A stretch of 64,000 nucleotides of DNA from the NCBI GenBank assembly GCA_964556115.1, contig CAZKVC010000001.1, positions 124,001 to 188,000 of the forward strand, in the 5' to 3' direction. The notes beneath the pieces were generated by a model. It had not been told where the DNA came from. It worked only from the letters and a program-made list of their open reading frames with translations, and searched no databases. Below, one piece after another: positions 59,597 to 64,000 of the stretch. Position numbers and translations under genes: made by a program. This stretch comes from Parvularcula sp964556115 (GTDB lineage Bacteria > Pseudomonadota > Alphaproteobacteria > Caulobacterales > Parvularculaceae). The first letter of the stretch is position 1; every line of letters starts with the position of its first letter.

Positions 59597-61019
59597 ACCT
59601 TTCGTCGTTGCACGGACGGCAGCGCAGAAACGTGTCATTCATGCAGTGAGCCCGCAAGCCTCCGCGGAAGGTCTGCGGATCGGCGGAACCGTCGCGCTGG
59701 CTCAGGCAAAGGTTCCCGGACTGAACATCGTAGAGGCCGACCCCCGGTCCGATGCGCATGCACTGGACCGGTTGGCCCTGTGGTGTCTGCGGTTCACGCC
59801 TCTGGCTGCTCCCGACGGCGAGGATGGCATCATTCTCGATACGGGCGGCGCGGATCACCTGATGGGCGGGGAGGAAGCCCTGCTCGAAAACCTTCTCGAA
59901 AAATTCGGCGCGGCCGACCTCACCGTTTATGCCGGCCTTTCTTCAAGCCGAACGCTGTCCCATGCTCTCGCGCGGTTTGGCACGAGCAAGAAGCAGGTCT
60001 TCCGCATCATATCCCCAAGCCAGGAAGTCGAGGCCGCGGGGCCACTGCCCGTGCCGGCGCTGGATCTTGATAGCACCACCACCAGCCGCCTCAGGCATCT
60101 CGGTTTCGACCGGATCGGCCAGCTTTTCGCCGCGCCGCGTGCAGGTCTTGCTCTTCGTTTTGGTACGGACCTCATTCGCCGCCTCGACCGCATCACCGGC
60201 CGGGAGCCTGAGCTTCTGGAGCCAGTTGTCATGCCGGAGCTCATCTCGGCGGATGTCCAGTTTCTCGAACCCATCGGGCATACATCCGCCGTGGAAAAGG
60301 CACTGGAACGGCTGGCCGGGCAATTGTGTCCATCTCTCGAAAGAGCAGGCTGCGGCGCCCGTGTTCTTGACCTCCGATGCTTCCGCGTCGACGGCGAAGT
60401 AAGCCCCTTGCGTGTACGGACCACATCTCCAACACGCACGCCCGCTCACATCTGCCGTCTTTTCCAAACGCTTCTCGACCGCGTCGATTCCGGCTTCGGC
60501 ATCGAGCGCATGATGCTCACTGCTCCGGTAACCGAAAAGATCGGAACGCATCAGCAATCGACGGGCGAGGAAAGGAAAGTGAATCTCGCGCCCCTGGTGG
60601 ATGCCATCGCGGCACGCATCGGCGAGCGCCATATCTTCCGCATAGAGCCGACAGAACGTGATTTTCCCGAGCGGTCGGCGGTTTCCGTCGCTCCATTCGG
60701 CAGCACACCATCTTCGCATTGGAACCGCCGTCGCCGTCCCGTCCAGCTCATCCAGCCGCCTCAGCCTATCATGGTGACGGCCCTCCTTCCCGACCACCCT
60801 CCCGCACGCTTTACCTGGCAAGGTTCACAACATCGCGTCCTTCGCGCGGATGGGCCTGAATGTCTTTTCGGTGAGTGGTGGTGGACGGATGATGAGGTGT
60901 CACTCACACGCGACTACTACCGGGTCGAGGACGAAAACGGTGGTCGGTACTGGCTGTTCCGGGCACGCGATACTGCGGCCGGAACAAGCTCATGGTACGT
61001 CCACGGCATCTTCGGATGA
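59511..61019 (+). CDS. imuB: Y-family polymerase-like protein ImuB
   Basis: The 502-residue Y-family-like protein (ATG at 59511 with GGGAGA upstream) matches ImuB: the N-terminal strand SIWLPNWPAQRL lacks the catalytic Asp of active Y-family polymerases. The region around LDTGGADHLMGGEEALLE lacks the DE pair, so it is a non-catalytic organiser. It carries the beta-clamp interaction and binds ImuA and DnaE2. The stop overlaps the dnaE2 start (ATGA). Confidence 0.9.
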   Translation: MRQRRYMSIWLPNWPAQRLMRRTDSAPDEPFVVARTAAQKRVIHAVSPQASAEGLRIGGTVALAQAKVPGLNIVEADPRSDAHALDRLALWCLRFTPLAAPDGEDGIILDTGGADHLMGGEEALLENLLEKFGAADLTVYAGLSSSRTLSHALARFGTSKKQVFRIISPSQEVEAAGPLPVPALDLDSTTTSRLRHLGFDRIGQLFAAPRAGLALRFGTDLIRRLDRITGREPELLEPVVMPELISADVQFLEPIGHTSAVEKALERLAGQLCPSLERAGCGARVLDLRCFRVDGEVSPLRVRTTSPTRTPAHICRLFQTLLDRVDSGFGIERMMLTAPVTEKIGTHQQSTGEERKVNLAPLVDAIAARIGERHIFRIEPTERDFPERSAVSVAPFGSTPSSHWNRRRRPVQLIQPPQPIMVTALLPDHPPARFTWQGSQHRVLRADGPECLFGEWWWTDDEVSLTRDYYRVEDENGGRYWLFRARDTAAGTSSWYVHGIFG

Positions 61020-64000
61020 CCTATCACGAACTTCATTGCACTTCGCATTACTCGTTCCTGCGCGGGGCGTCCTCCTGCAACGAGCTTTTCGCGACAGCTG
61101 CCGATCTTGGTTTGCCAGCTTTGGGTGTTGTCGACAGGAATTCCGTTGCCGGTCTTGTCCGTGCCCATGAAGCGGCCCGCATCACCGGGGTCCGGGCCGT
61201 GCTGGGCTGCCGCCTGGACCTTCAGGAGAAGATTTCTCTCCTGGCCTATCCGGAAGACAAGGCGGCTTGGCAACGTCTCTGCCGTCTCCTGACGATCGGT
61301 AAACGGAGGGGCGGCAAGGGCTGCTGCATTCTTCGCTGGGAAGACGTAGCCGAACATGGGAATGGGCTTCGTATCGTCCTGTTGCGCGATCACCCGGACT
61401 CCGCGATGCGGCAGGACCTCTCGCGGCTGGCTGATACTTTTGCAGACCGCGCCTATCTCGCCCTGACGCGCCGTTTCTTGCCCGACGAAACAGCGCGCCT
61501 GGCAGAAGCCGAAGATCTCGCTCGCCGCGCCGGTGTCAAACCGCTGGCCACCAACGATGTCCTCTACCATACCGAAAGCCGACGCGTGCTGCAGGATGTG
61601 GTGACGGCCATCCGCGAGGGCTGCCGGGTGGACCAATTGGGATACAAGCGCGAGCGCTCGGCTGGCCGCTGGCTCAAACCCCCTGCCGAAATGGAGCGGC
61701 TCTTCCGCGCTCATCCTGAGGCTGTTGCCAACACGAAGGAGCTCGCCGAGGCTTGCAGGTTCAGTCTCGACGAACTTTCCTATCAGTATCCGGATGAACA
61801 CTCTTCCGAAGGTGAGCCGGCGCAGGCTTGGCTCAGGCGGCTGGTCGAGGAGAACCTGCCGAGGCGTTACCCTGACGGCCTTCCACCAAAGGTCCGTGAG
61901 CAGGTCGAGCATGAACTCACCCTGATCGGGGAGCTTGAATACGCTCCTTATTTTCTGACGGTGCACCGCATTGTCCAGGCCGCCAATGATATGAAGATCC
62001 TGTGCCAGGGTCGCGGGTCGGCGGCGAACTCTGCCGTCTGCTATGTCCTGGGCATCACCTCGATCGACCCGAGCGAGGGTGGTCTTCTTTTCGAACGCTT
62101 CGTCAGCCGGGAACGCGGCGAGCCTCCCGATATCGATGTGGACTTCGAGCATCATCGCCGTGAGGAGGTGATTCAGTGGATCTATAACGAGTACGGACGG
62201 GATCACGCGGCCCTGACGGCTACGGTGGTACGGTACCGCGCGCGCGGCGCCATCCGCGAGGTCGGCAAGGCGCTTGGCCTACCCGAGGACGTCACCTCCG
62301 CCCTCTCCAAATTGACCTGGATGTGGGACCCCGAAGGCGTAACCGACCAGCAGGCGAAGGAGCTCAACCTCAATCTTGAGGACCGCCGTCTACGGATGGT
62401 CATGAAGCTTGCCAGGGAGCTGATGGGAACGCCCCGGCACCTCAGTCAGCACCCTGGCGGTTTCGTCCTGACATCGGCCCCGCTTCTCGACCTGGTTCCA
62501 ATCGAACCCGCCGCAATGGAAGACCGGCAGATCATCGAATGGGACAAGGACGATATCGACATCCTCCGCTTCATGAAGGTTGATATCCTCGGCCTTGGAA
62601 TGCTGGGCTGCCTGAGGCGGTTTTTCGACCTTCTTGAAGAACATAAAGGCGAGCGGCTTGATCTTCATACGATCAAGGATGGTGACACGCCGACCTATGA
62701 CATGATCTGCAAGGCGGACACCCTGGGCGTCTTCCAGATCGAGAGTCGCGCCCAGATGGCCACGCTGCCGCGCATGAAACCGCGTTGTCTCGATGATCTG
62801 ACGGTGGAAGTCGCGGTGGTAAGACCCGGCCCCATCCAGGGCCAGATGGTGCACCCCTACCTCAAGCGCCGGCAGGGTCTCGAGAAGCCCGACTATCCGA
62901 CCCCTGAGTTCGAGGAGGTGCTGAAGACGACCCTCGGCATTCCCCTCTTCCAGGAACAGGCCATGGCTATCGCAATGAAATGCGGCGGTTTCTCAGCCGG
63001 CGAAGCGGATGAGCTGCGCCGTGCCATGGCCACCTTCAAGATGACAGGCGGGGTCTCGAACTTCCGTGAACGGCTCATCATGGGAATGATCGAACACGGT
63101 CTGACGCCGGAGTTCGCAGAACGGACGTTCAGCCAGCTCGAAGGGTTCGGCTCCTACGGTTTCCCGATGAGCCATGCGGCAAGTTTCGCCAAGATTGCCT
63201 ATGTCTCGTCTTATGCGAAATGTCATCACCCTGACGTCTTCTGCGCGAGTCTCCTGAACTCGCAGCCGATGGGATTTTATGCTCCGGCACAGATTGTCTG
63301 GTGCGCCCGGAACCACGGCGTCGATGTAAGGCCGGTCGATATCAACCACAGTCACTGGAATTGCAGCCTGGAGGAGCCGTCCGGTAACAAAGGCTATCTT
63401 GCCGTTCGGCTCGGTTTGCGCATGATCAAGGGCCTACGCGAAGACGATGCCGGACGGATCGTTGGGTCTCGCTACGAACCCTATCAGAGCCCGGAGGATC
63501 TTCAGCGGAAGGCAGGAATATCCGGCAGCGCGATCCGCAAGCTTGTCGAAGGGGATGCATTCTCCTCATGCCATCTGGACCGTAGGCAGGGCGGCTGGAA
63601 AGCGGCAGCCCTGCGCAACGCACCGCTTCCTCTTTTCGACTCGGCGGACCATATGAAAGGTGAGCTGCGTACGGAGATTACTGAAGAAAATTTCACCCCA
63701 CCCCCCATGAGCCGGGGCCGTGAAGTGGTGGAAGATTATACCTCCCTGGGTCTCAGCCTCAAAGCGCATCCGCTGAGCTTCCTGCGCGCGGCTCTGGCGC
63801 GCAAACACTGTGTTACATCCGAGGAAAGCTACAGGTTCCGGCAGCGTACCTTTGTTCGGATAGCCGGCATTGTCCTTTCACGTCAAAGGCCTGGCTCGGC
63901 GAAAGGGGTGATGTTTCTGACCTTGGAAGATGAAACGGGACCGGCGAATATCATCGTCTGGCCTACCGTCTTCGAAGCTCACCGCTCGATCGTCCTCAGT
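61016..64000 (+). CDS. dnaE2: Error-prone DNA polymerase DnaE2 (3' truncated by window edge)
   Basis: The frame is open from ATG at 61016 to the right edge (995 codons visible). The N-terminal PHP domain (HCTSHYSFLRGASS) and the C-family polymerase core follow. The metal-binding aspartates are in PDIDVDFEHH (Asp374 and Asp376) and VDILGLGML (Asp523). DnaE2 (ImuC) is the SOS-induced translesion polymerase of the imuA-imuB-dnaE2 cassette. The C-terminal part, including the OB-fold, begins near the edge (VFVRIAGIVLSRQR-like region). Confidence 0.96.
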   Translation, partial: MTYHELHCTSHYSFLRGASSCNELFATAADLGLPALGVVDRNSVAGLVRAHEAARITGVRAVLGCRLDLQEKISLLAYPEDKAAWQRLCRLLTIGKRRGGKGCCILRWEDVAEHGNGLRIVLLRDHPDSAMRQDLSRLADTFADRAYLALTRRFLPDETARLAEAEDLARRAGVKPLATNDVLYHTESRRVLQDVVTAIREGCRVDQLGYKRERSAGRWLKPPAEMERLFRAHPEAVANTKELAEACRFSLDELSYQYPDEHSSEGEPAQAWLRRLVEENLPRRYPDGLPPKVREQVEHELTLIGELEYAPYFLTVHRIVQAANDMKILCQGRGSAANSAVCYVLGITSIDPSEGGLLFERFVSRERGEPPDIDVDFEHHRREEVIQWIYNEYGRDHAALTATVVRYRARGAIREVGKALGLPEDVTSALSKLTWMWDPEGVTDQQAKELNLNLEDRRLRMVMKLARELMGTPRHLSQHPGGFVLTSAPLLDLVPIEPAAMEDRQIIEWDKDDIDILRFMKVDILGLGMLGCLRRFFDLLEEHKGERLDLHTIKDGDTPTYDMICKADTLGVFQIESRAQMATLPRMKPRCLDDLTVEVAVVRPGPIQGQMVHPYLKRRQGLEKPDYPTPEFEEVLKTTLGIPLFQEQAMAIAMKCGGFSAGEADELRRAMATFKMTGGVSNFRERLIMGMIEHGLTPEFAERTFSQLEGFGSYGFPMSHAASFAKIAYVSSYAKCHHPDVFCASLLNSQPMGFYAPAQIVWCARNHGVDVRPVDINHSHWNCSLEEPSGNKGYLAVRLGLRMIKGLREDDAGRIVGSRYEPYQSPEDLQRKAGISGSAIRKLVEGDAFSSCHLDRRQGGWKAAALRNAPLPLFDSADHMKGELRTEITEENFTPPPMSRGREVVEDYTSLGLSLKAHPLSFLRAALARKHCVTSEESYRFRQRTFVRIAGIVLSRQRPGSAKGVMFLTLEDETGPANIIVWPTVFEAHRSIVLS

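Noticed and set aside
1..64000. CRISPR arrays, insertion sequences, prophage genes or attachment sites
   Set aside because: I found no transposase, integrase or phage structural genes and no regularly spaced direct repeats of CRISPR kind.

Overview
The window reads as chromosomal DNA of a free-living, high-GC alphaproteobacterium. The evidence is an imuA-imuB-dnaE2 mutagenesis cassette preceded by a direct-repeat LexA box of the alphaproteobacterial GTTC-N7-GTTC type, a GGAAC-N17-CGTT (EcfG, general stress response) promoter, a VPLPA-type C-terminal sorting signal, a PhaR/PhaA/PhaB polyhydroxybutyrate set, and the overall protein character. A Parvularculaceae, Hyphomonadaceae or Rhodobacterales relative is plausible, but the genus cannot be fixed from sequence alone. 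Coding density is high, genes alternate strand often, and many operon neighbours overlap by 1-4 bp (ATGA, GTGA or TGATG).

Layout. 1-5.1 kb: the 3' end of an Fe superoxide dismutase, a DUF202 membrane protein with a metallo-beta-lactamase-fold hydrolase, a DJ-1/PfpI protein, a PRC-barrel protein, methionine aminopeptidase, RadC and two small proteins. 5.1-9.4 kb: the Tol-Pal envelope operon on the minus strand (tolQ, tolR, tolA, tolB, pal). 9.4-13.2 kb: a LuxR-type regulator without a neighbouring synthase, aspartate-semialdehyde dehydrogenase, a cupin, a CaCA antiporter and a 57-residue exported peptide. 13.2-17.0 kb: phaB, a VPLPA-CTERM protein, a lipoprotein, phaA and phaR. 17.0-24.4 kb: a minus-strand run (cysS, Fe-S scaffold-like protein, yidD, thrS, O-antigen-ligase-like protein, glycosyltransferase), then folE and hisI. 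24.4-31.2 kb: an acyl-CoA synthetase, a stress-type four-helix protein, an inositol-phosphatase family protein, and a tightly overlapping operon of an atypical Nramp-like transporter with the 5-oxoprolinase genes pxpA, pxpB and pxpC.

31.4-41.6 kb is a saccharide island. It holds a glucan-type ABC exporter, a single-domain response regulator, five glycosyltransferases, a sucrose-phosphate synthase/phosphatase-like fusion and a sulfotransferase-like protein, with two pairs of convergent genes that overlap in their coding ends. 41.8-44.8 kb is a compact three-gene operon: an N-formylglutamate amidohydrolase-like enzyme, a DUF1704 (QEGLA/MATCAP-type) metallopeptidase and a GshB-like ATP-grasp ligase. 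44.8-50.6 kb carries a small zincin, an EAL phosphodiesterase, ThpR, DUF302, dihydrolipoyl dehydrogenase, DUF2306 and glutaryl-CoA dehydrogenase. 50.7-54.0 kb is one large secreted Asp-box/BNR repeat protein.

54.55-58.72 kb is the most unusual locus. It is a complete type-I-secretion-like trio (ABC exporter, HlyD adaptor, TolC channel) in which the ABC protein has lost every canonical nucleotide-binding and hydrolysis motif (Walker A, Q-loop, signature, Walker B D and E, and H-loop) while the reading frame and membrane domain remain intact. The window closes with imuA, imuB and a dnaE2 that runs off the right edge.

The best candidates for something undescribed are (1) the ATPase-dead ABC/HlyD/TolC system, (2) the amidohydrolase / MATCAP-like peptidase / ATP-grasp operon, and (3) the Nramp homologue that lacks its metal-site motifs and sits inside the 5-oxoproline operon.
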